64,000 nucleotides of DNA from Bradyrhizobium diazoefficiens (GCF_016616885.1 NZ_CP067102.1:7344501-7408500), one strand, 5' to 3'; positions 1 to 9,189 are shown, counted from the stretch's first letter. Notes: generated from the sequence alone by a model not told the origin. Numbers and translations: made by a program.

Positions 1-573
1 ATAGAGCACCAGTGCGGTGACGTCGATGCGCCCGAAGGTGACGGCGAATCCCATCAGGGCGCCCCAGGAGAAAGCCAGCCCGAGCACGATCTGCGGCCAC
101 CAGGTGATGCGCTTCATGAAGGGATAGATCGCAACGATCAGAAGCGAGGCGATCCCGGTCAGAACCGCGAAGCGGTTGAACTGCAAGAGCACCACGAGCC
201 CGATCAGGGCCTGCGCGACCATGAAGGCCAGCGCCTGTTTGGTGGTCACCTGCCCCGACGGCAGCGGCCGCGAGCGGGTGCGCTCGACCTTGTCGTCGAG
301 GTCGCGGTCGGTGATGTCGTTCCAGGTGCAGCCGGCACCGCGCATCACGAAGGCGCCGATGAAGAACAGCACGATGACAAGCGGCAGGCGATGGACATCA
401 TGCGCCATGCCGCTCGCGAGTGCGGCCGACCACCAGCACGGCATCAAGAGCAGCCAGGAGCCGATCGGACGATCGAAGCGGGACAAGCGCAGATACGGCC
501 GCGCCCATTGCGGCGCGAGCGTATCGACCCAGTTGCCGGTGGAATCGGCAACGCGGGCGGATGCGTCGCTCAT
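1..573 (-). CDS. ubiA: 4-hydroxybenzoate polyprenyltransferase UbiA, partial (C-terminus outside window)
   Basis: This gene encodes the integral-membrane prenyltransferase that attaches the polyprenyl tail to 4-hydroxybenzoate in ubiquinone synthesis. The 191 visible residues run from the start codon to the left edge of the window; the family is usually about 300 residues, so roughly a third is missing. The first Asp-rich motif is clear (NDITDRDLDD, near residue 97), the site that binds the prenyl diphosphate through magnesium. It is preceded by GAFVMRGAGCTW and followed by the typical SRPLPSG segment and hydrophobic helices. The ATG at 573 overlaps the stop codon of the upstream exported-protein gene by an ATGA junction, so the two are probably translated together. 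Confidence 0.93.
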   Translation of the reverse strand, partial: MSDASARVADSTGNWVDTLAPQWARPYLRLSRFDRPIGSWLLLMPCWWSAALASGMAHDVHRLPLVIVLFFIGAFVMRGAGCTWNDITDRDLDDKVERTRSRPLPSGQVTTKQALAFMVAQALIGLVVLLQFNRFAVLTGIASLLIVAIYPFMKRITWWPQIVLGLAFSWGALMGFAVTFGRIDVTALVLY

Positions 574-1229
574 CGGGTGAGGACGTTGCCGTTGAGTGTG
601 TCGAAGGTGCTGCCGCCCTTCTTGCCGGCATTGGCTTCCGGCGCCGAGCCCGAACCCACCACCTCACTCAGCGACGGACCGGCCGGACCGCGCGGTTGGT
701 TCTGCATCTGCTGCGCAACGTTGCAGACCTTCGTCGCCATGGCCTCGGTGTTCTTGTGGCCGTCCTTCATCTGGGCGCCGACGTTCGCCGGGATTCCGCA
801 TTTGGCGGCATGAACCTCGATGTATTTGATCATCTTGGTCTCAGCCTGGCTGAAATTGCGGATCAGCTTGCAGGCCTCGTCCGGCGGCGCGTGACGATCG
901 CTCGCGGCCTTGATCAGCTTGCCGCGCTTCTCGGCCTCCTCGCGGAGCGGCATGAACGCCTTCATGCAATCCTCGCCGGGACCGCCTTGCGTCGGCGGCG
1001 CCGCGCTGAATGCGCCGGCACCACCGATGGGGGCCGCGCCGTTGGTCGGGAACGAGGCTTGCGGCGCACCGCCGACGGAGGCGACTGGCGCCGAACCGTT
1101 GACGGGCGGAAACGCGGAACTGGTTGCGGCCTGGTTCGGCAGCGGCGCCGGGAACCCCTGGGCATGAGCGCCGACGGCGCCCATGGTGACCATGGCGGCA
1201 GTGATCGGAACCATCAAACGACGGATCAT
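570..1229 (-). CDS. Exported protein of unknown function, upstream of ubiA
   Basis: The protein has 219 residues and opens with a Sec signal peptide ending in AHAQ near residue 24. A low-complexity Pro/Ala/Gly segment follows, then a compact region with four cysteines (GEDCMKAF, DEACKLIR, HAAKCGIP, TKVCNVAQ) that could form two disulfides in the periplasm, and a Gly/Ser-rich tail. I do not recognise the family. The ATG at 1229 is preceded by GGAGAG about 11 bases upstream; a TTG directly before it is an alternative start. Its stop overlaps the ubiA start by four bases. This is close physical coupling, but nothing in the protein suggests a role in quinone synthesis. Confidence 0.75.
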   Translation of the reverse strand: MIRRLMVPITAAMVTMGAVGAHAQGFPAPLPNQAATSSAFPPVNGSAPVASVGGAPQASFPTNGAAPIGGAGAFSAAPPTQGGPGEDCMKAFMPLREEAEKRGKLIKAASDRHAPPDEACKLIRNFSQAETKMIKYIEVHAAKCGIPANVGAQMKDGHKNTEAMATKVCNVAQQMQNQPRGPAGPSLSEVVGSGSAPEANAGKKGGSTFDTLNGNVLTR

Positions 1230-1436
1230 CAAGATAGTCTCTCCGGCAGGAGCTTACGGGCTCGGCGTCTTCCCAATTGAAGCGCAACCAGCGTGCTCGC
1301 GATTTTACGATTCCCGCCGGGGCTTAACAACCCGTCGAATAGGGCAAGAGCGCGGCGCGCCGACGCACCAATTTGGCAATATTTACCGAAACGGCTGCTT
1401 TCGGTTAAGAACGGCGGCAAATCGGACTTTTGATCA

Positions 1437-2192
1437 ATGCCCTCCCACGATTTTCGCGCCCCCCGCCTGTTCGTCGAGCTCCCCTTGGCCCAGGATGCCA
1501 GGGTTCCGCTCGACCGTGACCAGAGCAACTACCTCGGCAATGTGCTGCGGCTGGCCGCAGGCGCCGAGGTTTTGGCCTTCAACGGCCGCGACGGCGAATG
1601 GCAGGCCGCAATCGAAGGCCGCAAGCGGCCCGACAACCTCGTCATCCTCCAGCAAGTCCGCCGCCAGGATCGGCTGCCCGACCTCGCTTACGTCTTCGCC
1701 CCGCTCAAGCATGCCCGGCTCGATTACACCGTCCAGAAGGCTGTGGAGATGGGCGCCGCCATCCTGCAACCGGTCCAGACCCGGTTCACCCAGGCCTCCC
1801 GCGTCAACACCGAGCGCATGCGCGCCAACGTCGTCGAGGCCGCCGAGCAATGCGGGATCCTGAGCCTCGCCACCGTGGCCGAACCCGCGCCGCTCGAGCG
1901 CTACCTCAGCCAGCGCCCCGCCGACCGCCTGCTGGTGTTCTGCGACGAGGCGGCCGAGGTCGAGAATCCCATCCGGAGCCTGCAACAGGCGCGCGCGTCC
2001 GGGCACGGTATCGACGTCCTGATCGGCCCCGAAGGCGGCTTCGCCGAGGAAGAGCGGGATTTGCTGCTGCGCCAGCCCAGGATCCTGCGGCTGGCGCTGG
2101 GCCCGCGGATCCTGCGGGCCGACACGGCCGCAGTGGCGGCGCTGGCGCTGGTGCAGGCCGTGCTGGGCGATTGGGGCGCCACGGGCGATTAG
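1437..2192 (+). CDS. rsmE: 16S rRNA (uracil1498-N3)-methyltransferase RsmE
   Basis: RsmE is a SPOUT-class methyltransferase that methylates U1498 of 16S rRNA using S-adenosylmethionine. The 251 residues match the family length. The N-terminal PUA-like part contains RLFVELPL and HVLRL-type residues (YLGNVLRLAAG). The C-terminal trefoil-knot part carries QKAVEMGA, EAAEQCG, the SAM-binding loop LIGPEGGF and the final LGPRILRADTA motif, all diagnostic. It stands alone on the plus strand, converges with an AraC-type regulator 15 bp downstream, and lies about 200 bp from the divergent exported-protein/ubiA pair. Confidence 0.95.
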   Translation: MPSHDFRAPRLFVELPLAQDARVPLDRDQSNYLGNVLRLAAGAEVLAFNGRDGEWQAAIEGRKRPDNLVILQQVRRQDRLPDLAYVFAPLKHARLDYTVQKAVEMGAAILQPVQTRFTQASRVNTERMRANVVEAAEQCGILSLATVAEPAPLERYLSQRPADRLLVFCDEAAEVENPIRSLQQARASGHGIDVLIGPEGGFAEEERDLLLRQPRILRLALGPRILRADTAAVAALALVQAVLGDWGATGD

Positions 2193-2207
2193 CTCGCGAT
2201 ATCCCGG

Positions 2208-3215
2208 CTAGCCGTGCTCCCGCAAGGATCGATGCAGAGTTTCGGACGGCAGCTCGCCGAACGCCGCCCGGTAACTCGCCGCGAACTCGCTCAAATGCCA
2301 GAAGCCATGGGCAATGGCACAGGCCTTCACGCTGCGCCGTCCCGGGCCGGTGCGCAGCTGCCGGCGCACCGACCAGAGGCGCAGGACCCGGCTATAGCGA
2401 TGCGGGCTCATGCCGCAGATGGCCTGCGTCGCACTCTGGAGGGTCCGAACCGACACGCCCACCCGCTCGGCCATTTCGGTCGTCTTGAGCCAGATCGTCA
2501 GATCGTGCCGGATCAATCTTTCCATGCCGGCGACGATCCGCAGATAGCTCTCCGTCGTGGCGTGCACGGACCTGCTGTCCACGCTGGTCTGGATGGCGCC
2601 GTCGATCGCGCTGAGCAGCGATTGTTCGACAACCGCTCGCGACGTCGGCTCGTTCAGGAAGTCCGGATCATTGGCGGCGGTTTCAAGCGTCACGGAGATC
2701 AGGCTCCGCAGGGAGGCAAGCATGTCCGATGCCGGGCTCAGCAGATGATAGCCATCCAGTCGAGACCAGGGCTCGCACGCGGGCGGCGTGAAGTAGACGA
2801 CGCCGATCAGACGGCCGACCGGCTCATAGACCAGGCAATCGGACGCGCCCTTCAGAATGACGATCGAACTGCCGATTGACTGCCCATTGATGCGGGTCGA
2901 GGTCACGTGGTCCATCGGCACCACCACGGCGGCGGCGTGCGCCAACTGATAGCCGCGAATGATGCGCGGGAAGGTCTGCACCAATGACAGGCTCAGGGTC
3001 GGCAGACTGAGCCGCGCGCGCATGATCGCAGTCGAGCCGGCAGACAACGGCATGCTGGACGCACCGGCATATCTCTCAGTGTCGCCGAAATGATCGATGT
3101 CATACGACTGGAGCTCGAGCGCCGAGGATGGCTTGAGCCCCTGGAACGACAACAAGCGCTGCGCAGCGCCTTTTTGAACCCCATCGCGAGCAATGTTGAG
3201 ATGGCTTTGATCCAT
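2208..3215 (-). CDS. AraC-family transcriptional regulator
   Basis: A 335-residue regulator with an N-terminal ligand-sensing domain of the AraC-like cupin type (about residues 20-200) and a C-terminal double helix-turn-helix (about residues 230-325). Visible DNA-binding elements are MAERVGVSVRTLQSA (first helix-turn-helix) and ACAIAHGFWHLSEFAASYRAAFGE followed by LPSE (second one and the AraC signature). I chose the ATG at 3215 because it lies 10 bp after the stop of the upstream winged-helix gene; a longer frame reaching 3275 would overlap that gene. The likely target is not evident, since the next gene is convergent rsmE. Confidence 0.85.
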   Translation of the reverse strand: MDQSHLNIARDGVQKGAAQRLLSFQGLKPSSALELQSYDIDHFGDTERYAGASSMPLSAGSTAIMRARLSLPTLSLSLVQTFPRIIRGYQLAHAAAVVVPMDHVTSTRINGQSIGSSIVILKGASDCLVYEPVGRLIGVVYFTPPACEPWSRLDGYHLLSPASDMLASLRSLISVTLETAANDPDFLNEPTSRAVVEQSLLSAIDGAIQTSVDSRSVHATTESYLRIVAGMERLIRHDLTIWLKTTEMAERVGVSVRTLQSATQAICGMSPHRYSRVLRLWSVRRQLRTGPGRRSVKACAIAHGFWHLSEFAASYRAAFGELPSETLHRSLREHG

Positions 3216-3225
3216 GTCGTGCCGC

Positions 3226-3732
3226 TTACTTCGCCTTCTTCGTCGCCACGACGACTTTGGCAGCACTGAGATCATCCGGTCCGTTGATGCCGGCGCGCTT
3301 GAGATCGCGAAGCAGCTTCGTCAGCAGCAGCATGTTGGTCTTCTGTAGCTCGTGGTTGTTGCCAAACTTGAATGCGTTCTGCTCGGTCACGATCAACCCG
3401 GCCTTGGTCTCAGCGAGAATCTTCCGCCTCTTCAATCCCGCCACGCGACGACGAACCGTCTCCAGCGGCAGGCTGAGAAAGCGAGAGAGTGCCGCGCGGG
3501 ACACGCCCTGCTTGATCGTATCCGGCTCGACCGTGTGAATGCTGGAAAACTCCTCGTCCAGCGACGGATCGTTCATCACGTTGATGACGTTCGCATTGAG
3601 AATCGCATGAACGATCAGAAGGTCCATCGGATCGAATTCGTCGTAGTTCCGGAACATCTCGCTGATCGAAAACAGCATGTAGGCCAGCGTGTGTCGCGAG
3701 ACCGTCCGGATGATATCAGAAGCATTGTGCAT
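3226..3732 (-). CDS. Winged-helix DNA-binding regulator of unknown target
   Basis: A protein of 168 residues. Its middle part reads as a small winged-helix domain: SRAALSRFLSLPLETVRRRV forms a helix-turn-helix with the recognition helix around LETVRRRVAGL, followed by KRRKILAETKAGLIVTE as the wing. The N-terminal third (SRHTLAYMLFSISEMFRNYD) is helical and may dimerise. The C-terminus is lysine-rich (VVVATKKAK). The start at 3732 is the first ATG after the AT-rich upstream region; a longer frame to 3891 gives a poor N-terminal extension. It lies 10 bp upstream of the AraC gene on the same strand, so the two regulators are probably co-transcribed. Confidence 0.7.
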   Translation of the reverse strand: MHNASDIIRTVSRHTLAYMLFSISEMFRNYDEFDPMDLLIVHAILNANVINVMNDPSLDEEFSSIHTVEPDTIKQGVSRAALSRFLSLPLETVRRRVAGLKRRKILAETKAGLIVTEQNAFKFGNNHELQKTNMLLLTKLLRDLKRAGINGPDDLSAAKVVVATKKAK

Positions 3733-4114
3733 GAATCGGAAACCAATAGTTATCTTGTAAACGAAGGCAGCCGTGAACGTATCATCTCGCCTACCCAAAT
3801 TGAGTATGCGACAATCGATTGCGGACGGATGCGGAGACGCCCCTAGCCGACTTGAACGAGCACGAAACAGCCTTGCGGCGTCCCGGCGCAATTGGCGCCG
3901 CGGAGAATCCAGAATAGGGTATTAAATTACCTGCTCTCCAGTCCGGTGGGGCGACTGCGGGCAGGATAGTCCGGATGGCTCCAAAGTCGTTAAGCGATTG
4001 ATCCTTTGGAGGTCGAAACCGTTTTCCGGCCATGCTAAGGGCTGCGCCAATTCCTGTGCCTCCCCTTTGGCCTCCCCTTGCCTGCCCGGTTCCACCGGGA
4101 CGATGGATCCCGAG

Positions 4115-5266
4115 ATGACCGCGACTGCCACCTCAAATGCTGCCGGCTCCGCCGCCTGGGCGGATACGCTGCTGTTGTCGTTTGCGCAGGCCGGCTACGT
4201 CAGGGCCGAGCCCGCCATCCTGCAACCGGCCGAGCCGTTTCTCGATCTGTCCGGCGAGGACATCCGCAAAAGCCTCTATCTGACGACGGACCTGTCCGGC
4301 GAAGAGCTCTGCCTCCGCCCCGACCTGACGATCCCCGTGGCGCGCGACTATCTCGCCTCCAGCCGCGCCGGCCAGCCGGCCGGGTTCAGCTATCTGGGTC
4401 CCGTGTTCCGCTACCGCAGCGGACAGGCCAGTGAATTCCTTCAGGCCGGGATCGAGTCGTTCGGCCGCCAGGATCGTGCTGCCGCGGATGCCGAGACACT
4501 GGCGCTGGCGCTGGAGGCGACCGCCGCTTTCGGCGTGCGCGACGTCGAGATCCGCACCGGCGACGTGGCGCTGTTCAACGCATTGCTCGACGCGCTCGAC
4601 CTTTATCCGGTCTGGCGCCGCCGCCTGGTCAAGGACTTCCATCGCAAGATCAGCCTGGAACAGGATCTGGAAGGGCTGGCCCGCACCACCGCAACCACGC
4701 GCAGCGAATATGAGGGCGTGCTGGCCGCGCTCGCCGGCTCCGATCGCAAGGCGGCGCTGGCCTTCGTCACCGATCTGATGTCGATCGCCGGCACCATCAA
4801 TGTCGGTGGGCGCACCACGGCCGAGATCGCCGACCGCTTCCTCGAGCAGTCGACGCTGAAGGGCGGCGCGCTGCCGCGCGAGGCGATCACCGTGCTGAAG
4901 CGCTTCCTGTCGATCTCAGGCAATCCGGACGATGCCATTGCCGAGCTGCGCGCGCTGACCGCTAACGCAAAGCTCGACCTTGCCGGCGCGATCGACCAGT
5001 TCGAGAGCCGGATCGGCTTCATGGCGGCGCGCGGCATCGACGTGAAGAATACGCGCTTCTCGACAGCGTTCGGACGCGGCCTTGATTACTACACCGGCTT
5101 CGAATTCGAGCTGCATCACAAGGGCAACGGCGCCGAGCCGCTGGTTGCCGGTGGCCGCTATGATGGACTGATGACCCAGCTCGGATCGCCGGCGCCGATC
5201 CCGGCCGTCGGCTTCTCGGTCTGGGTGGACGCGCTGACCAGGATCGGCCGCAAGGTGGGAGCTTAA
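4115..5266 (+). CDS. hisZ: ATP phosphoribosyltransferase regulatory subunit HisZ
   Basis: HisZ is a class-II-synthetase-like protein without tRNA charging activity; with HisG it forms the first enzyme of histidine synthesis and carries feedback control. The 383 residues contain the synthetase-like motif 2 region (LRPDLTIPVARDY and GPVFRYRS), the histidine-site segment GLDYYTGFEFELH and the final GGRYDGL motif. The ATG at 4115 gives the sequence MTATATS; an in-frame ATG at 4103 would add four residues. It ends 3 bp before hisG, so they form an operon. The 220 bp upstream hold no gene that I can support; hisS is not adjacent. Confidence 0.93.
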   Translation: MTATATSNAAGSAAWADTLLLSFAQAGYVRAEPAILQPAEPFLDLSGEDIRKSLYLTTDLSGEELCLRPDLTIPVARDYLASSRAGQPAGFSYLGPVFRYRSGQASEFLQAGIESFGRQDRAAADAETLALALEATAAFGVRDVEIRTGDVALFNALLDALDLYPVWRRRLVKDFHRKISLEQDLEGLARTTATTRSEYEGVLAALAGSDRKAALAFVTDLMSIAGTINVGGRTTAEIADRFLEQSTLKGGALPREAITVLKRFLSISGNPDDAIAELRALTANAKLDLAGAIDQFESRIGFMAARGIDVKNTRFSTAFGRGLDYYTGFEFELHHKGNGAEPLVAGGRYDGLMTQLGSPAPIPAVGFSVWVDALTRIGRKVGA

Positions 5267-5269
5267 GTC

Positions 5270-6247
5270 ATGAGCGCGCCATTTGTTCTGGCCGTTCCCT
5301 CCAAGGGTCGCCTCCAGGAAAACACTGAGGCCTTCTTCTCCCGTGCCGGGCTGAAACTGTCGAAGGCCGGCGGCGCCCGCGACTATCGCGGCACGCTTGC
5401 AGGCCTCGACAATGTCGAGGTCGCCTATCTCTCGGCGAGCGAGATCGCATCGCAGCTCGCCCGCGGCTTGGCGCATCTCGGTGTCACCGGCGAAGACCTG
5501 GTGCGCGAGAATATCGCCGACGCCGACAAGCACGTGTCGCTGATCGACGGGCTCGGCTTCGGCTATGCCGACGTCGTGGTCGCGGTGCCGCAGGCCTGGA
5601 TCGACGTCCGCACCATGGCGGATCTCGACGACGTCACCACCGGCTTCCGCGAGCAGCATCACATGCGGATGCGGGTCGCGACCAAGTTCGTCAACCTCAC
5701 CCGCAGCTTCTTCCAGAACCACGGCATCACCGATTACCGCATCGTCGAAAGCACGGGCGCAACCGAAGGCGCGCCGGCGGCCGGCAGCGCCGAGCTGATC
5801 GTCGACATCACCACCACAGGCGCAACGCTCGCCGCAAACGGCTTGCGGGTGCTCGACGACGGCGTGATCCTGCGCAGCCAGGCCAATCTGGTCGCCTCGA
5901 AGGAGGCCGACTGGTCGCCGCAGGCCCGCGAGACCGCCCGCGTCATTCTCGACCACATCGCGGCCCGGGCCCGGGCCAACAAATACCGCGAGGTCCGGAC
6001 CCGCTTCCGGCAGTGCGACACCGCCCTGCTCACTGAGGCTCACAGCCGGTTCGGCGTCGAGGCTCCGTTCGGCGGACCGACCTCGTCGGGCATGCTCACG
6101 CTGCACTGCCCGCCCGGACAGCTTTATGCGCTCGCGAGTTTCCTGCGCGACCATGGCGCCGAGACGGTCTCGGCGGTCTCGCTCGACTACGTGTTCGACC
6201 GGGAGAACCCGCTGTTCGCCAAGCTCGAAGCGTTCCTGCGGCCGTGA
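5270..6247 (+). CDS. hisG: ATP phosphoribosyltransferase HisG
   Basis: HisG joins ATP and PRPP to give phosphoribosyl-ATP, the committed step of histidine synthesis. The 325 residues begin with the family signature LAVPSKGRL; the PRPP loop is seen as [13 protein letters not shown] around residue 180. The protein is about 100 residues longer than typical HisZ-dependent short-form HisG (about 210-230 residues), yet it is encoded directly behind hisZ. The extra C-terminal part (from about residue 225, ending [15 protein letters not shown]) could be a divergent version of the regulatory domain of long-form enzymes or a lineage-specific extension. Confidence 0.93.
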   Translation: MSAPFVLAVPSKGRLQENTEAFFSRAGLKLSKAGGARDYRGTLAGLDNVEVAYLSASEIASQLARGLAHLGVTGEDLVRENIADADKHVSLIDGLGFGYADVVVAVPQAWIDVRTMADLDDVTTGFREQHHMRMRVATKFVNLTRSFFQNHGITDYRIVESTGATEGAPAAGSAELIVDITTTGATLAANGLRVLDDGVILRSQANLVASKEADWSPQARETARVILDHIAARARANKYREVRTRFRQCDTALLTEAHSRFGVEAPFGGPTSSGMLTLHCPPGQLYALASFLRDHGAETVSAVSLDYVFDRENPLFAKLEAFLRP

Positions 6248-6333
6248 GCCTCAGGTCCGTTCAGCGTAGCGACAGCAAGTGGCAGCTACCATATGCTGCT
6301 GAGATGATTTCGACGCCTCTGGAACCTTGATCG

Positions 6334-7368
6334 ATGACGCTGGGCTCTGACGTTTCCGGCCTGACCACCATCGCAGCGAATGCCGCGAAGGGGCTGTCGA
6401 TCGTCGTCCCTGTCTATAACGAGGCGGCGGGCCTCGCCGTGCTGCACCAGCGCATCTGCGATATCGCCAGGACCTTGCGGCAGCGCTACCGGCTTGCCTG
6501 CGAAGTCGTCTATGTCGACGACGGCAGCGCGGACGCGACGCTGTCGATCGCCCGTTCGCTGCCGGCCGACGCGATCGACGTCCAGGTGGTCTCGCTGTCG
6601 CGCAATTTCGGCAAGGAGGCCGCGCTGATGGCCGGCCTCGACCACGCGCGCCTCGGCGCGGTCATGTTCATGGATGGCGACGGCCAGCATCCACCAGCGC
6701 TGGTCGAACAGCTGGTGCGACACTGGATCGAGGACGGCTATGACGTCGTCTATACGGCCAAGGCGCATCGCGACAACGAGCCTTTCCTGCGCCGTCTCGC
6801 CGGGCGCGGCTTCTACGCGCTGATCAACTGGGGCGCGCGCCAGAAGATCCCGGAAGACGCCGGCGACTTCCGCTTGCTGTCGCCGCGCGCGGTCGCGGCA
6901 CTCAGGCAGCTGCCGGAGCGCAACCGCTTTTTCAAGGGTCTTGCAAGCTGGATCGGCTTTCGCCAGATCCGCGTCGACTACGAGCCGGCGCCGCGTATCC
7001 ATGGTGTGACGACCTTCAGCGCCGCGCGACTGCTCGGTCTTTCGATCGAAGGCGTGACTTCGTTCTCGGTCGCACCGCTGCGCTTTGCGAGCCTGCTCGG
7101 CGTGTTGCTCGCTGGCGGCGCTTTCCTGTTCGGCCTCTCGATCCTCTGGGAAGTCTTCACCACCGGTAAGCAGGTGCCCGGCTATCCCTCGCTCGTGATC
7201 GGCCTGATGACGATCGGCGGCGTGCAGCTCATCATGATCGGCATCGTCGGCGAATATATCGGCAAGATCCTCTCCGAGCTGAAGGCGCGTCCGATCTACT
7301 TCGTCGCCGAACATAGCGAAAAGCATTTTGAAGCCGACAAGGCATCGAACAGGACCGCGGCCGAATGA
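6334..7368 (+). CDS. Membrane-anchored family 2 glycosyltransferase (DPM1/GtrB/ArnC-like)
   Basis: A 344-residue GT-A enzyme of the kind that transfers a sugar from a nucleotide donor to a polyprenyl phosphate on the cytoplasmic membrane face. Visible motifs are LSIVVPVYNE at the start of the catalytic domain, VVYVDDGSAD, SLSRNFGKEAAL, the DXD-like MDGDGQHPP, and EDAGDFRLLS with RNRFFKG, all typical of the GtrB/ArnC branch. Two hydrophobic segments near residues 250-275 and 285-310 form the membrane anchor. The stop overlaps the start of the ChbG-type gene by ATGA, so the two enzymes probably work on the same lipid-linked sugar. No strong ribosome binding site is seen before 6334. Confidence 0.88.
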   Translation: MTLGSDVSGLTTIAANAAKGLSIVVPVYNEAAGLAVLHQRICDIARTLRQRYRLACEVVYVDDGSADATLSIARSLPADAIDVQVVSLSRNFGKEAALMAGLDHARLGAVMFMDGDGQHPPALVEQLVRHWIEDGYDVVYTAKAHRDNEPFLRRLAGRGFYALINWGARQKIPEDAGDFRLLSPRAVAALRQLPERNRFFKGLASWIGFRQIRVDYEPAPRIHGVTTFSAARLLGLSIEGVTSFSVAPLRFASLLGVLLAGGAFLFGLSILWEVFTTGKQVPGYPSLVIGLMTIGGVQLIMIGIVGEYIGKILSELKARPIYFVAEHSEKHFEADKASNRTAAE

Positions 7369-8210
7369 GCGCGGCGGCTACGCCGCGGCGGATCTGGCTC
7401 TGCGCCGACGATTACGGCATCAGCCCGGGCGTCAACCGCGCCATCCGCGACCTGATCGAGCGCGGCCGCCTCAACGCGACCTCGGTGATGATGGTCGGCC
7501 CCGCGATCGAGCATGGCGAGATCGACGCGCTTCAGGCCGCAGCGAAGACAAGCCCGCGCTGCGCGATCGGATTGCATGTGACGCTGTCGGCGCCGTTCCG
7601 CCCCCTCACCATGCATTTCCGTCCGCTCGACGGCGACATGTTCATGGCCTTTCCAAAACTGCTGCGCGCCGGATTGATGCGGCGGCTCGACCGCGAATTC
7701 TTTCGCAACGAGGTGAGAGCGCAGCAGGCGGCCTTCGCGGAAGCGTTCGGCCGCGCGCCCGACTTCGTCGACGGCCATCAGCATGTACAGCTGTTTCCGC
7801 AAGTGCGCGACGGCTTCGTCGATGCCGTCAGCGAGGCAGCGCCTCACGCGTGGGTGCGCCAGGGCGGACGCGACCTGCCGCTGGCGCAACGGCTCACTTC
7901 ACCAAAAGCGATGTTGCTCGATGTCCTCAGCGCACAATTCCGCCGCCGCGCGGGGCGCGCCGGTCTTGCGTTCAATCCCGCCTTTGCCGGCGCCTATGAT
8001 TTCACGCGCGCGGCCGATTTCGGCGATCTGATGCGGCAGTTCCTGGAAGGTCTCCCCGAGGGCGGCCTCGTGATGTGCCATCCCGGCTTCGTCGACGAGG
8101 TCCTTACCGGCCTCGACCCAATGACGGATGTCAGGGAACGCGAGCATGCCTATCTCGCGAGCGACGCCTTCGCGCAGCTGCTCGCGGCCAGCCACGTGAC
8201 ATTGGAATGA
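7365..8210 (+). CDS. ChbG/HpnK (YdjC-like) family deacetylase
   Basis: A 281-residue member of the YdjC fold, metal-dependent enzymes that remove acetyl groups from amino sugars (ChbG) or act in hopanoid lipid biosynthesis (HpnK). The metal-site motifs are visible: CADDYGISPGVN at the N-terminus, GLHVTLS in the middle, and DGHQHVQLFP around residue 140. MCHPGF near residue 230 is the last conserved element. Its ATG overlaps the stop of the preceding glycosyltransferase gene. The pair suggests attachment of an N-acetylated sugar to a lipid carrier followed by deacetylation, as in the ArnC/ArnD logic, but the actual substrate cannot be read from sequence. Confidence 0.85.
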   Translation: MSAAATPRRIWLCADDYGISPGVNRAIRDLIERGRLNATSVMMVGPAIEHGEIDALQAAAKTSPRCAIGLHVTLSAPFRPLTMHFRPLDGDMFMAFPKLLRAGLMRRLDREFFRNEVRAQQAAFAEAFGRAPDFVDGHQHVQLFPQVRDGFVDAVSEAAPHAWVRQGGRDLPLAQRLTSPKAMLLDVLSAQFRRRAGRAGLAFNPAFAGAYDFTRAADFGDLMRQFLEGLPEGGLVMCHPGFVDEVLTGLDPMTDVREREHAYLASDAFAQLLAASHVTLE

Positions 8211-8336
8211 AACCGGCGAAAGCGAGGGCCGCGAGGCAGTCTGTCGCATACCGAAATTTAATCCAGCCGCCACTGTTGGGGCCACAATGGAACCCTACAT
8301 CCCGGTTGCGCTTGTTTCGCGCGAGGGAGACAGACC

Positions 8337-9167
8337 ATGACGCCGCAGGAACGCCAACTCGTCGACGAGCTTTTCGACCGGCTTTCGAAACTGGAAAATG
8401 CACCGCGCGATCCCGACGCGATCGCCGCGATTTCGGACGGGCTGCGCAAGGCGCCCGGCGCGGTCTATGCGCTGGTGCAGACCACGCTGTTGCAGGACGA
8501 AGCGCTGAGGCGCGCCCATGACCGCATCCAGGAGCTGGAAGCGGCCCATGCGCCCGAGCAGGCCCAGTCCGGCGGCTTCCTGGATACCATGCGCGACACG
8601 CTGTTCGGCTCGAGCCCATCCCGCGGCTCGGTTCCGAACGTGCCGCCGCGCGACTCTCGACCGGTCTGGAACAGCGGCCAGGCGATGCAGCAGGCCCAGC
8701 CGGGCTATGGCCAGCCGCCTTATGGTCAGGCTTACGGGCAAGGCCAGGGTTACGGACAAGGCGCCCCGCCGGTCGGCGGTGGCGGCGGCTCGTTCCTGGG
8801 CACGGCAGCGGCGGCCGCGGCCGGCGTGGTCGGCGGCTCGCTGCTGCTCTCAAGCATCCGCGGCATGATGGGCGGCGGATCGCACCAGGCTTTTGGCGAC
8901 ACCACGATCATCGAGGAACGCGGTGGCGGCAGCCCGTGGAGTGGTGGCGACCAGTCCGGCGGCTCGCTGGCGCGCGATGCCGGCCTCAACGACATCGGAT
9001 CGAACCGGGATTCGCGCCAAGATTCCCACCAAGGCTTGTTCGACCAGGCCTCGAACGATCGCGACGGCAATGATCAGGACGACGACAACAACGGCAACGG
9101 CAATACGGACCTCGCCGACGACAGCGACTTCGGCGGCGGAGACGACGGCGGCAGCGATTACGCCTGA
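8337..9167 (+). CDS. DUF2076 domain protein
   Basis: A 276-residue protein with the DUF2076 layout. It begins with the helical segment MTPQERQLVDELFDRLSKLE, continues through DAIAAISDGLRKAPGAVYALVQT to a coiled stretch (RRAHDRIQELEAAHA), then a Gln/Gly/Tyr-rich linker with repeated GYGQ units. An Ala/Gly-rich hydrophobic stretch (GTAAAAAAGVVGGSLLLSS) follows, and the tail is very rich in Asp, Asn and Gly. The function of the family is unknown; some members are called periplasmic ligand-binding sensors without firm proof. A terminator hairpin follows at 9190. Confidence 0.85.
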   Translation: MTPQERQLVDELFDRLSKLENAPRDPDAIAAISDGLRKAPGAVYALVQTTLLQDEALRRAHDRIQELEAAHAPEQAQSGGFLDTMRDTLFGSSPSRGSVPNVPPRDSRPVWNSGQAMQQAQPGYGQPPYGQAYGQGQGYGQGAPPVGGGGGSFLGTAAAAAAGVVGGSLLLSSIRGMMGGGSHQAFGDTTIIEERGGGSPWSGGDQSGGSLARDAGLNDIGSNRDSRQDSHQGLFDQASNDRDGNDQDDDNNGNGNTDLADDSDFGGGDDGGSDYA

Positions 9168-9189
9168 GCAAGTCCGATCCGCAGAGCAG

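Noticed and set aside
4916..6154. 412-codon minus-strand frame opposite hisZ and hisG
   Set aside because: Crosses the boundary of two real genes; composition of a shadow.
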